Positions 23,439-35,072 of a stretch of DNA of 64,000 bases are shown here, one piece after another. A model generated the notes under the pieces. It saw only the letters and a program-made list of their open reading frames with translations. It did not search any database and was not told the DNA's origin. The translations under genes and the position numbers were made by a program. How positions within the stretch are numbered: position 1 is the first letter of the stretch; the number at the start of each line of letters is the position of its first letter. The stretch is from Panonychus citri (taxonomy: Eukaryota > Arthropoda > Arachnida > Trombidiformes > Tetranychidae): the NCBI RefSeq assembly GCF_014898815.1, contig NW_026515543.1, positions 5,022,001 through 5,086,000 of the forward strand, written 5' to 3'.

Positions 23439-26091
23439 ATGATGAAATATCTTTTTGTCGCAGCGTTTTTTGCAATTCTATGTGAGTATTTGTCTTTAAC
23501 TTTCCTTTCACTCCTTTTGTTAATTATTAATCAAAATCAATCTAATTGCAGACTAATTGTAAATCTCACAATTAATGAGAAGACAAATTAACATTTTTTC
23601 TCTTCTTTTTTTCTATAACCTTAACCTTTCTCCAAATTGTATAATCGTTTTGTTTTAATCCAGTTCTTTATCGACAACAATCAGGTTATGGTCAACATTC
23701 AATGTGAGAATAGTTGATTTAGCTTTTAATTCAATTAGAACCGATAAATTTGAATGTTATTCACTTGCAATTTAATTTCAATTAATTTTTCTCTGTTAAC
23801 CTTTTTCATTAATCAATTTGCTTATTAATTAATATTAATGATAATCTTATTATTGTTTTCTCATTTCAGGTATCGGTGAAATTCAGAGTCAACAATGTCA
23901 CCTTCGAGAACTTGATCTTTGTGCTGCAACTTTATTGGTTTTTACCAATAATCCTTCAGGTAAGAAAATGTTTCTTCACAATTAGTCTTGAATTCATTCA
24001 CTTGGAACAATTGATTACAATCACCTAACTGATTAACTATTAACCCTTTTCGTTATAACAATTAACATGATAATCATTAAATAGACAATTTTCCATCGCA
24101 TTTCTCCCGTTTGAATAGATGTGTTTACTTTTATACTTTTGAGACACCAAGAGTATATTGAAGTCTATTGTCAATAAACAATAAGTTCATTAGTATTAAT
24201 CGAAACTCAGTCCATAAAGTAAAAGTTTATTTTTAATGTGAATGTTTTTGTTGTTGTTTTCTTGAAAATAACAATCAGAAACTCTCAAGGTTCGTGATGC
24301 AATCGATTCATTTTAATGGACAGTTAACTAATTGTGATGAAATTGACAATAACCTGACGAACAATTTAAGGTTTGACAATTGCACCATGATGATTATGAT
24401 TAATGTTTTATTTCTATCTAAGGGCTTTTCCATTAACTAATTTTTTAAACCAATTTGATTAATCTGAATTAATTAATCATCACTACGATTAGATTACTTG
24501 TTGGTTATTTGAAAAGCACAGTGGAAGTTACGGCAAAAAGTTAATGGAAAAGGTAAAGCTCGATTATTTTTCGCAATCAGCTGACAATTAACCAATCAGC
24601 TGATATTTTAATCAACATTCACCGAGTTTAATTCAGTTTTTCAGTTAATGGAAAAGCCCTTTAGTTGATTTGATGATAATATTTCTAGTCTATTATTTTA
24701 AACTTAAATTTGAACTTAAATTTACAACCACAATTAATATTTCAGCATAATTGTACTTTTAATTTACAGAGATAATTGTAGAGGACAATTAACCTTGAAA
24801 TCAGATTGTGTTATTATCATTCATTTTTCCCTTTTCCACAATTAGCCAACCAGTTCCTAGCCAATCCTATCCTTTCAATTATTGGCTATTAATTATTTTC
24901 TTTTTCGGCTGATAGTTTGTTAATAATAACAATTTGATTGATCATGTTGTTTGAGGAAAAAGTCCTTAAATTAAATTGTTTAATGTTGAACAATTAATGG
25001 TTAGCTTTCTTAGGACATTTTTACCCTTATGGCTATATTTAAATATCTCATTCGTCGTAGACAATTAAGCTCATCATTATGGTCGCTAGCACAATCAAAT
25101 TTTCTTAAACTATTAACTAACAATGATTAGAATAATAATCAACTTTGTCATTAGTTTGATGATTAGCAAAAAGGTTGACATTAACGGTTGACTCAATTTG
25201 GTGAAATGTTCATGTTAATGGTTTTCCTTTTCATGGAATGAATTTTGATTTGATTAGCGACACTTTCAAACAAAATAAAGCTGATGATGTATTCAAAATG
25301 AATTTATAATAATTGGAAATGACAAATTAACTAATTAATCCGATGAATTGGTTATATTATGAATTTTTATTCTTATTACGTTATCGCAATGACGCTTCAA
25401 TTATCAATCATTTCTGTTGATATTTTTCCTGATGCTAATTATAATACTGAATGAATACTAATTTGAATTAATGTTTTATATTTAACTATAAATTTAATTG
25501 TTTGCTTCTTTTAATTCTGTAAATTTAGAAAACACTGGAACTGATGATGAGATCGAACGACAATGTGGATTCATTCGAGAAGCTGAAGAGTGTCACAAGA
25601 ACTTTACTTCTAAATGTGCCACTGAATCGCAAAAGGAATTAGTTGATTTCCTTGGAACTGGTGGTAAAAAAGTGGCCGATGAATTTTGTACCGCTGGAAC
25701 TAAATTACGAGAGGATTACAAGAAACACGCCAAGTGTATGTCCGAATCTCGAAAAGATTCCAAGAAATGTACAAAAGACTTGAAAGCAGCTCTTGAGATT
25801 ATCTCAGACGCTCAATGGGATAAACGTATTTCTACCTCGTGTTGTGCCTTCAATCGATTCGACGATTGTTTAACTTCAAATTTGAAAGCGAAATGTGGAG
25901 ACGAAGCCGTTGAGATCAGCCGTAAATTGGTTCGATTAGCGGCCTCCCGATTACCTGAGATCGTCTGTCAATCCTACAAGAAAGAAAAATGTGAAGGACT
26001 TTTACCTCCCTCTGGAACTGCACCGACCGGAACCAAATCGAACAGTCTATTATCTCGAGTATTCTCAACGTACGTTGGTAACTCTGAATAA
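23439..26091 (+). CDS. Secreted cysteine-rich protein, three exons
   Basis: Exons 23439-23481, 23870-23959 and 25529-26091 join in phase to give 231 residues. Exon 1 encodes the signal peptide (MMKYLFVAAFFAIL). Exon 2 adds two Cys in a CHLRELDLC context. Exon 3 holds about ten further Cys spread over helical, Lys/Glu-rich sequence (QCGFIREAEECHKNF, EFCTAGTKL, then CCAFNRFDDC), ending in a Ser-rich tail. The regular Cys-helix spacing resembles small extracellular all-helical arthropod proteins such as the hemolymph glycoprotein/DUF1397 or DUF19 types. I could not assign a family. Intron 2 is long (1.57 kb) and carries a MITE-like element. An AATAAA lies 331 bp after the stop. Confidence 0.8.
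24421..24660. mobile_element. MITE-like element, 240 bp, perfect 18-bp TIRs
   Basis: The terminal repeats AGGGCTTTTCCATTAACT (24421-24438) and its exact reverse complement (24643-24660) bound a 240-bp non-coding unit inside intron 2 of the secreted-protein gene. Flanks are ...TCTA and TTAG..., so a TA-type duplication is possible but not exact. Internally there are two further short inverted pieces (AATCAGCTGA). It has no transposase, so it would depend on an element elsewhere in the genome. Confidence 0.7.
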
Positions 26092-26421
26092 AAAAAGTTC
26101 GTTGGAAAAACAAATCGAAACGATTATTGAACAATATCGAAATGATCAATTGGCGCAAACGACTGGAAAATTTTCCCTTTTAATCAAAAAACTTTTTTTT
26201 TACAAACACTTTAATAATTTTTCATTAATCATTGGTTTTAACTTAATACAATCCATTGATTGTACGATCACAAAAGTAATCACAAAATCTCAAAAACTTT
26301 GAGGCAACAACATCAAGTCATCATTTGTAATCAGTTCCTAAGAAAATCACTTTCTCTTAATTCACTTGTGGCTATAAATTTAATCCTCTAAAAATTAATT
26401 GTGGAAACTTATATTTACCTT

Positions 26422-26427
26422 AATAAA
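26422..26427 (+). other. Candidate polyadenylation signal
   Basis: AATAAA about 330 bp after the stop of the secreted cysteine-rich protein gene. This is the first good signal on the sense strand downstream. Confidence 0.35.
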
Positions 26428-27183
26428 ATCTTTTTGTATTCTCATAACAATCAAGCAATTGAATCAAAATTATTCTCACTCATGAAAACGAGAGGAATGA
26501 GCTGATGAGCTGATGAGCTTGGAAATGATCATATTAAGAATATCAAATGTTTCACTAAATAAAAGTGATTAAGGGTCGATCCTTACCCTTACCCTATCCT
26601 GACCCTTACGGTCGTCATACAACTGAACAGAGAACAATTTTTACAAAGAAAAAGTATTTAAATGCTTTTTCTAATTAGAAAAATTAAGAGAGCTTATTGT
26701 TAGAAAATTTTTGGGTTTTCATTCGTGTGCGTGCAATCAATGCTGCGAGCACGTGGTTGTGTTCACTTTTGTTCACTCTTTACTTACCTTTGATATTTAC
26801 CCTTCACTAGCACTAGTTTCAACGAAATTTACTGAGTAACATTTTAAAACGATCCATTTAAAGGGCAATTACGGCCCAATTTCAAAAGAAATTAATATTA
26901 CCCGGTGGATATAAACAATTGATCTTTAATGAGTCATGCGTATACAACTCAATTGATAATTTCATTCACAAATTTTTATCTTTAAGTCATTTAATTGATC
27001 ACTTTTTATAATTATAATTTTAATAAAAACCAATAGATGTCAATACTTGAGAACAGTTAAATTAGATTTAACCGATAAGTTCCCAATAAGTTGATTGAAT
27101 TAACCCTTGAGGTTTAATGCATTATAATGATTAGTCGAATGGGTAATCGGTGAGATAATTAAATCAATTTCCACATTGAATCA

Positions 27184-27472
27184 ATTATGGGTAAGACTCA
27201 ATTTATGTCCGACAGCTCAACATTTTCAATTTTCAGCTAATTTTTTTTTCGGCTTGGGGTTCGGTTTGATTGTCTCAGGTCCTCCGGGCCTTTCTTTGAC
27301 CATAATGACCCTTAATAGTCAAGACTTAACCTAACCTAATCCAAACAAACACAATTATCTCAACAATTAAGTCCATTTTCATATTGTTTAGCTTGAACCT
27401 TAAGCCGAAAAAAATCAGCTCCAATTGAAAATGTTGAGCTGACTGAGATACACTTGAGTCTTACCCAATTAT
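27184..27472. mobile_element. Foldback/MITE-like element with about 70-bp imperfect TIRs
   Basis: Left arm 27184-27254 and right arm 27402-27472 are imperfect reverse complements. They share GGGTAAGACTCAA, AGCTCAACATTTTCAATT and a T-run followed by CGGCTT. The interior (about 147 bp) is non-coding. No transposase is present and no clear target-site duplication was found. Confidence 0.6.
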
Positions 27473-28447
27473 GATTTGATCTCATTTGTTTCATTTGCTT
27501 GTGGTCTTGATTATTACTGTTGCTAATTCAATCAATCTTAAATTCTGCCACACTAATTATCTAACCGTGATATGTTCAAGGTAGATTAGACCAATGCCAG
27601 AATTGTGATATTCAATGGATTAGTAAATTGTCGGATAGATTGACAAATTAATCTGGTGATGATGATGGTGAACCAAATCTCCTGTTAACACACAAACACC
27701 GAGTTAACATTTTCCTTTTTTCTATTTTCAATTGTTGACAATTTAACTCAAGGTTAACATGCACAATTTTTGAACCGTTTTAACAGTTAATTTGCTAATT
27801 AATCAACACAAATAAGCAAATTCGCAAGTCGTACCTGAGAATCAATCTATTCGATTCAACACAAACTCGCCTGTTTTTTTTGTGTTTAATTATTTTACTT
27901 TATTGAAAGTAAAACAATTAGCTACTCAAACATGTTCCAAGAATCATTGATTATCGTACGAAATTGATTGAGAATCAATAAAACTGTAAATTGCTATCAG
28001 GTGATAGTTTTAACAATTGGACTCTAAGAACAAGATAATTAAGGTTACATTTATCTCTTTATCTTTAGTGACCGTCAAAGAAAAGGAATCAAGGAAGGAA
28101 TTAAGAATCAGGTAAATTGAACAATCGTTAGAAAAAAACAAAATGGAGGCGTAGAAAACTGAAACAAGATGAAGAAGCGGATATAAGATGGAAGAGGAAG
28201 AAATGAGAGAAAAAAGTAACAATCAAGGAGAATCAAAAGTCGTACGATATTATTAAGGACAAGTCGGAACAGAATCTGGTTCTGTAGCTGATTCAGTTCA
28301 TCAATTGATCATGTCAATGATAATCAAATTGAGTAGATCGTCAAAATCACGCCAGAAAGAAAGAGAAATGATAATACCATGTAAAAAGAAAAGAGGAAAA
28401 CAGCCGAAAAAGAAGATTGTCAATGAGAGAGAAAAGAGGAAGGTCAT

Positions 28448-28451
<4 letters not shown>

Positions 28452-28492
<41 letters not shown>
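28452..28492. repeat. (CT)20 microsatellite
   Basis: A pure run of about 41 nt, flanked by purine-rich sequence upstream and (GAT)n downstream. Confidence 0.9.
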
Positions 28493-28494
<2 letters not shown>

Positions 28495-29207
28495 TGATGA
28501 TGATGATGAGTAAATGATCATGCACCAGATGAAGATGAAGATGGTGATGATGTAGATTACAGCATTGAAAAGCTCTTCTCTCAATCAATTTCATTCTGAT
28601 AGAAAGAGAAATTTTTTCTTCTAGTCGTTTTTACGAAATTCAGTTTTCCCCCTTTCACATTAATCTGATCGTTTTTACCCAATTACGCCGAAGGGAACTA
28701 ATCATGTTAACATGTAAACGTAAATTAAGCTTGAATTGTCATGAGTGTAGAGAATATGTTTTGAGAAGCAAATTACCTTCTAAATTATAACCAGTTCTTG
28801 TTTTTCTTTCGATTTGTTTAAATTTCCTCTTGGTGTTTTCTCTTGTTCCTTATGCTCTGTTAATTTAACATTTTCCCTATTCCTTGTAATCTTTCAGTTG
28901 ATCATTCTCCTTCCCTTTTTCTCTCTCTCACACTCACAAATTAACACACTTTCTCTCTCTCTCTCTCTTTCATGTGAATTCAGTTGTTCACTCTTGATTG
29001 TTAACCATTCTGTTGAACGATAAATTGCTGGTTTCAATTGTTTTTTCATCTTTCAGTGAATTGTGACTTAGAAGATCCCCTGAAGAATCGCCAATCAACA
29101 AGAAGAAAAATTTTCCTGATTTTGTTTTGTTCTCTTACAAAATAATCAAAACAACAATCAAAGGATTAAGATAACGTTTAGGATTCGAGGTGTTAAACTA
29201 ATCCAAG

Positions 29208-30140
29208 ATGTCTACAGCTACGGTTGACTCAATGGTTACCATCAAATCTCGTGAGAAAATGTCATCAATCGATTGGACAACACGACCTGGTTTACCTTTT
29301 ACCTTTTCGTTTGAAATAATTGACAATATCGATGAACGGATTAAATCGTTGGGCGATAGTTATAATCTCTGGATTGTCTGTTCACTCGCCTATGTGTTTA
29401 TAATATTTACTCTTCAAAGCTCAATGAAATCTCGTTCATCATATTCTTTACGTTTACCGTTAATCCTTTGGAATTTTGGATTAACCATTTTCTCTCTAGC
29501 AACTGTCCTTCGTCTCGGACCCGATCTTTTATCCAACCTTAACAATAAAGGTCTTTTCGCGACCTTTTGTGATTCCTCATCTTTCCACTTTGACCCTCGA
29601 GTCAAGGTGTGGATTTGGCTATTCAGTTTATCCAAATTAGTTGAATTTGGTGACACTTTTTTCATTGTTCTTCGTAAACAATCATTGATCTTCCTCCACT
29701 GGTTCCATCATGCAATTACCCTTCTTTACACCATGTTTGCCATTGGTTTCTATCTGCCCGCTTATGCCCGTTGGTTTATGACCATAAATGCCGCTATTCA
29801 CACTCTAATGTATGGTTATTATGCTGCTCGAGCGGCTCGAATACGATTCCCAAAGTTTGTTAATATGTCGATAACCAGTCTACAAATAATTCAAATGATC
29901 GCCGGTTTAGCAATTAATGGAACCACTTTCTATCATCAGATGACTTCTTCATCTGAATGTGATGGTCATCCAAATGCTTCCATCTTCGGACTGGCCATTT
30001 ACACCTCATTTTTCATTCTTTTCTGCCAATTTTTTATTCGTTCTTACATGGCACCCAAATCATACACCAAAAGTAAATTAATCTCAGATTCTGATAATAA
30101 TAATCTCAACTATTCTAATGGAACTAAAAAACTTCAATAA
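29208..30140 (+). CDS. ELOVL6: Very-long-chain fatty acid elongase (ELOVL6 type)
   Basis: This single-exon 310-residue protein is a 3-ketoacyl-CoA synthase of the ER membrane. It condenses malonyl-CoA with an acyl-CoA in fatty acid elongation. Motifs: KLVEFGDTFF (about residues 143-152), the catalytic histidine box HWFHH (164-168), the NAAIHTLMYGYY block (194-205) and a final TSFFILFCQFF-type membrane helix. Several hydrophobic segments match the seven-helix ELO fold. A Tyr-Met/Asn-His-style ELOVL3/6 signature (FHH with A-I-T-L-L after it) favours the ELOVL6/Baldspot subgroup, which elongates C16 to C18. There is no C-terminal dilysine; the tail is Asn/Lys-rich. The CT-rich leader precedes the ATG, and an AATAAA follows at 30232. 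Confidence 0.92.
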   Translation: MSTATVDSMVTIKSREKMSSIDWTTRPGLPFTFSFEIIDNIDERIKSLGDSYNLWIVCSLAYVFIIFTLQSSMKSRSSYSLRLPLILWNFGLTIFSLATVLRLGPDLLSNLNNKGLFATFCDSSSFHFDPRVKVWIWLFSLSKLVEFGDTFFIVLRKQSLIFLHWFHHAITLLYTMFAIGFYLPAYARWFMTINAAIHTLMYGYYAARAARIRFPKFVNMSITSLQIIQMIAGLAINGTTFYHQMTSSSECDGHPNASIFGLAIYTSFFILFCQFFIRSYMAPKSYTKSKLISDSDNNNLNYSNGTKKLQ

Positions 30141-30231
30141 TATTATGATTGGAATGATATAAAAGTCATCATCATTTCAACGATGTTTATTTTGTATTTG
30201 AAAGAAATTATCTCCAACAACCGATCCTTTG

Positions 30232-30237
30232 AATAAA
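30232..30237 (+). other. Polyadenylation signal of ELOVL
   Basis: AATAAA 92 bp downstream of the ELOVL stop codon. Confidence 0.5.
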
Positions 30238-30497
30238 TTATATTATTCTAATTGTTTGAAAATTTATCTAAAAATCTATCACGTTACTTGTTCAATAAGA
30301 ATAGAATTGCAAGTTCAATCGTCCAACTTATCGAAAGATTGAATTTTCGAGTCTTATCTATTCTTAAATAAAAATCATAATTGTACATCTTTATATCTCA
30401 ATTCTATAGAACTTAAGTTCGATAAATTGTTCTAATCGATTTATTTTCTTTCTTCCATGTTATGGAAAGACGGGAAGCGAAACGACGAAATTCACTT

Positions 30498-30735
30498 TTG
30501 TCCTTTGTCCTAAAAGTTTAATCACAATAGATTCGGTTTTGATAACAAAGATGAGAATCTATCATTTATAAAAAGAAAGTGAATCGATCATAAGAACCAA
30601 TCTATTTGGACAATTTACTTGATTGTTCTTCATTTGGGTCGGTACAGTTTCAAGAAGCTCAATCACTTCCTTGGCCTCGGGTCATTGGTGAAAACAAGAT
30701 TTTCTAATAAGCTAAAGGAGGTTTGGTCAATTCTA
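30498..30735 (-). pseudogene. Decayed NAA35 fragment
   Basis: About 158 bp (30498-30655) aligns with NAA35 5630-5816, including exon 6, the whole intron before it and the end of exon 5. The next about 70 bp jumps to NAA35 6628-6690. Many substitutions and small deletions remove the frame. Because the intron is present, this is a DNA-level duplicate with an internal deletion and not a retrocopy. Orientation matches NAA35. Confidence 0.7.
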
Positions 30736-30905
30736 ACGTCTGAAACATGTAGTTGATCTGTCCAGTGAATAAAGAACGGAAATAATCATGATAATTATAC
30801 GAAAAAAAGTGGAATTGATATTTGTTCCGATTGACCTTTCATTCACTTTATTTCTTTCAGCTATTGGCACTTTCTTAAATCTTTTAGTCGCTTGTCCACT
30901 GGCAC

Positions 30906-31336
30906 TTATTTCAAGTTCAAATTTATATTCGTTTTAATCAATCGATAAATTTTCAGTTGCTCTTCAGATGGAATCTTTTCTCTTGTTAATTGTTGAGTGT
31001 GATTCAATGCTATCATCGAATTTCTGAGCATTGTAACCACGAGTTCCTTTTCTACAGGCCAATTAAATTTCCACTAGAATAGAATAATTCTGGTAAATCA
31101 ACTTGGTTTTTATCAATAGAATTTTTCAATCAATTAATAGACTCGAATCACTATTAATAGTATTAATATCTTGAGCTTTTTTTCAGCTTAAGACTTGTGG
31201 CTAATTATGAATTGATCCTTTTAATTTGTTTAGATTGTTATTATTGATGAATGAAAACCTAAGGACCAAATAGTAAAAAGTTTGTTACCTTTGACGGATC
31301 GATTTGTAAAAAAGTGTCAACAGCAAAGGAAATTAA
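30906..31336 (-). CDS. Unrecognised candidate gene, last two exons
   Basis: Two exons were found by reading frame, not by any start codon. 31336-31289 is 16 codons, with acceptor TCAG and donor GTAACA. 31073-30906 is 55 codons plus TAA, with acceptor TTCTAG. Both are phase 0 and join as ...DTFLQIDPSK followed by WKFNWPVEKELVVTML. The second exon is well balanced in composition, unlike flanking noise (ALNHTQQLTREKIPSEE...). A possible upstream exon with a signal-like start lies at 31455-31703, but I could not connect it in phase. The family is unknown. It may be a fragment or pseudogene, as the NAA35 remnant next door is. Confidence 0.4.
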
Positions 31337-31899
31337 CTGATTCTCAAGTTACAGCATTTCTCAATACTCAAGATTTATGCTAATAATCAAATTAAAAGTT
31401 AAAAAATAATTAGAAATGAATTGAATTGGAAAATTTAATTTTTACTCAATGTAATTATTGATTATTACTCTCCTTTAATTTGTTTTTCTTTGTAAACAAA
31501 TTAGAATTGATTAATATGATGCATTTGAATTTGAGATCGATTTTTTTTATCAGTGAATGTGATCGTTGTGGGTTTGATTCTGTTATCCGTTTGGTTTCAT
31601 CTTCCTCGTCATGAAAATCTTTTGTAAATTTTGTCTTTTGATCGGAATTGATACTTGGAAGGAAATATAAGGATATAAGGATAGAACGAAAAAATGATAG
31701 CAAGTATAAAGTGAATACTATTGATACAACTAAAAAATTCTACCGAGGATAAATCGTAGATGGAAATAGTTGATATTGCAAAAAGTGTGAGAGCACGAAA
31801 AATAGTCCATTGCTCTTTTGTTTGAGTTTAATAGAAGAAAATTGGACTTTTCTGGATCGATTCCAAATTCTTAGGATCTCAATTCATGAATATGAAAAT

Positions 31900-33635
31900 T
31901 TATTCCAATTTAGTTATATCATAGAAAACCCATCTGATGAAAAAAAGGAGAGAAAAGTTGATTAGAATTAAAATCAAACAGTAGAAATTGCAACTTACTC
32001 TTCCAAAAATGAGGGCACAAAAGATGCATGAGCAGAGAATTGAATTTTGTAAGGTAAATCTTTTAGGACATTTTCATAGGCCTCGAGAGCGGAGGTACAA
32101 CCCGATCCAATCGCCTGATAGAGAGAGAGAGAGAGAGAGAGTTGAATTAGATTTCCAATAATGATGTAAATTTACTAAGACTTACATGATTGAAATATTT
32201 ACCACCGGCGGGTAAACATTTAAAAGAGAGTAAAAGTATTTTTTTAATAAATGACCAAAGATCGGAAGCGACTTGATCATTACTGTCACTACTCAAAGGA
32301 ATATCCGTTAGATCGTTGAAAATAACGTCAAACTTTTTACCGTTAGTTGCATATTCTTCCAGATACTTGATACAATCAGCGACAATAATTTCATATTTAT
32401 CAGTTTTCATCTGATCCATTGTAGAACCACAAGCACCACGAAGATGAACTCGACAAGATTCAATTACAACTTGATCAATATCAATCATAATAACATGTTT
32501 AGGATTCTCTTTGAGCAGTTCATGAAGAAGGCCACCATCACCACCGCCAAGAATTAAAATGTCTTTATCCTTGTAATCAAAGTGTCCAAAGTGCATCAAT
32601 CCATGAGTGTAGGGTAAATCTTTCTCGGCCAAATTTTGCAGATCATCAAGAAACAGCGCATTTCCAAGCGTCTTAGATTTAAGTATTTTCACTTGCTGAT
32701 AGTCCGATTTTTTATCAAACAAAACTTGCTCGAAGTCATATTCAAGTAGTCGATCATCAGATGAGGCATAGTAATTAGGAACTGAGGTTCCTAACTTAAG
32801 AGCTGGTATTTTCTCAACACCGCCACCGAGAAAATCGTTAAGTTCATTTTTAAGATCGTCAACCTTACGACTGATTGCCCTTTGACTATCTGTAGATTGT
32901 TGGGGAAAAAAATACAATAGAAAAATTAGTTAAGCATAATTAAGAATCTAAAATGGAAAATTAGAAGAGGCGATTGACTGCAATAAAAATTGCAATTAGT
33001 TGAAATCATCTAGGGCAAAGTTCAATATGAACTTCATCCTTAATGGTTACATTGCAAAGAGTTTTTGAGAGAGATGAAAATTGGAGAGAGAGAAAGGATA
33101 AGAGAAGAAGCTTAAGAAAATAGCAAAAGAGTTGTCGGATTATTAACCTTAGGTATGATCTGATTAGAGATCAACCAGATGAGGTTAAAGAGCAAAATTT
33201 CAGTAAATTGAATAAATCTTACAGTTAAATTGAGGTCAGAAGGAGAGATGAGAAAAATAAACAGGAAATTCTCAAAGGGATGACTGTAAGAAACAATAGA
33301 TGAGAGTCTATTTTAATGTAACTAAAATTAGAAAATGATCAATTCTTACCTAAAGCTGATTGATCCCATGTAACAGGATATTCAATATTAAATGTGATTA
33401 GTTGATTTGCATTGTAACGGCGAAGAAGAACCGTTAAATTAGATTCAATAGATGAGAACAAGGCAATGGAACCACCGTCACCAGGAAGTTGAGCTTCATA
33501 AGAAGGGTTAACAGTGAATTTGGTTTTAAGTAAATCTTTAGCTCGAGATAAAATGGCCTCTGGACCTAATCCATTGCAACAATCCCAACGTATTGAAATT
33601 AAATGACTGAAAGCACGATTAGTTGGTGTAGACAT
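31900..33635 (-). CDS. SMS: Spermine synthase
   Basis: Transfers aminopropyl from decarboxylated S-adenosylmethionine to spermidine in the cytosol. Four exons: 33635-33350, 32889-32186, 32114-31999 and 31933-31900, all in phase, giving 379 residues (human 366). The N-terminal SMS-specific domain (about 1-120) is followed by the spermidine/spermine synthase core. Core motifs are LLEYDFEQVLFD, YQQVKILKS, the TLGNALFLDD strand, LPYTHGLMHFG and the glycine loop ILILGGGDGGLLHE. VIMIDIDQVVIE follows, then the acidic DLTDIPL catalytic segment and the C-terminal SFVPSFLEEWVFY. Start chosen at MSTPTN; an earlier in-frame ATG lies at 33725 but looks like leader. The last exon, only 34 nt, would be missed by ORF scanning. 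A (GA)n tract sits in intron 2. Confidence 0.93.
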
Positions 33636-35072
33636 GATTACCAGGAGAAAGATCAAGAGATGAGATAATAAGTAAGAAACACGCGGGTTAACCCAAATGA
33701 AAGTGAATGAGTATACAGGGTACACAAAAGATTTTATATTAAACCAAGAATTAATATATCACCTGATGAAATGGAAAAAAAGAAAGCAAAGAGTAAATGT
33801 CAATAGAAAGGAAAAAGAAATAGAGTTTGCTCTGAATAGAGATTATGGAAATTGTATAGTAAGTAGACCAGAAACAAAAAGGAAGAGAAGATTATAAATA
33901 AGAACGAGATACCAGGGGAAAAGTAGAATCAAAATTGTTCCATATCAATAGAATATAAATAATCTATTAATCTAAAGGAATTAAACAATCAGAGAGAACA
34001 AAGAAAAAGCAAGAATATCAAATGAAAGGGTAACTCTAAATGAGAGAAAAAAAGATTAATTCAAATCAGCGACCAACTTTAATGGAAAAGAATAAAATTT
34101 ACTTACTTTTCGATTAATTTACTACTTTAATTATCACAAATGGAAGAAAAAATTGATTAATTAATGAAGAAAAAACAATTTAAATGTTAATCAAAGAGAA
34201 AGTCAACTAATGACAATTAGGAGCGAATTCGAATTTTTTTTAGTTGTTTACCATCGATTACATAACATCGATATATCGATTTTCTAATTTAATTGTTGGA
34301 AAAATTATATTTTTGTTAATCGAGTTTCTTTTTTTTTCTTTATTAAATGAGATTATCTCTTGGTTGATTTAACGGAGAGATTAATTTACATCGTAATGTA
34401 ACAAAGTACCAAGATTAATTTTTACAAAAAAGTTTTGGTTATTTTGTCATTTTTGGACTTTTCAATTTAGTCTATGAACTAAATTGTCTTAATTGGAGAG
34501 AAAGAGAGAGCGAAAGAGAGAAATTATACCAATGGTTAAATTGTCACAATTGAATGTTGATTGTTGATTTGTACATAATATAATGTATGATGATTGATTC
34601 TCAATATTAGTAGATTAATGGCTGTTGAGTAATTACATTAATCAGGTTTAAGAAGTTTAAATGTTTCAATAATCACAAATTGTTGTTATTGATTAATTTT
34701 TGGAAATAAAGATCACTTAAACCATTTAATGGTAATAATTAACAATTAAAGTGGAGAAGACACACATACAGACACACACTCATAACTGAATTAAATTGAT
34801 CTGGTTCCACAATGTTTTTTTCTCTCTATTAATAATTATTACAACTGGAATTAGTAACAAACTAATCAGTTGTTGGCCAAAGTTACGATCATAATGATGT
34901 TAATAATTAGATAAATATCACATGGAGAGAGAGAGTCTTTATATTCACGGAGTTGTTGATGTTGAATGTTAATCCGATTGTGAAGGCTTATTTTTTTTTA
35001 AGTTGAGCAATTAAAACACAAGAAAAAAAATGGCGAAGAAAAAATTTCCAATTGCTTAAGTTTAAATGAGTA
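33636..35072. other. SMS upstream / NUDT21 downstream intergenic region
   Basis: AT-rich DNA between two minus-strand genes. It contains a DRE-like pair (34267-34281), a GA-rich run near 34495-34520 and homopolymers. No gene is supported. Confidence 0.5.
34267..34281. promoter_or_regulatory. Overlapping DRE-like sites upstream of SMS
   Basis: CATCGATA and TATCGATT abut, each one mismatch from the TATCGATA octamer seen upstream of ATG13. They lie about 635 bp upstream of the SMS start. Weak on its own. Confidence 0.3.

Larger units (their letters stand above)
26092..29207. other. Intergenic region before ELOVL
   Basis: About 3.1 kb of AT-rich DNA. It holds a foldback element (27184-27472), a perfect (CT)n tract (28452-28492) and a pyrimidine-rich stretch (28800-28970) that is probably the ELOVL leader. 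No gene is supported. Confidence 0.5.

Noticed and set aside
26560..26620. Repeated CCTTACCC-like words
   Set aside because: Suggested telomere-like repeat, but the units are irregular and few.
33697..33897. 66-codon frame overlapping the SMS leader
   Set aside because: Lys/Arg-rich compositional frame in purine-rich DNA without support.
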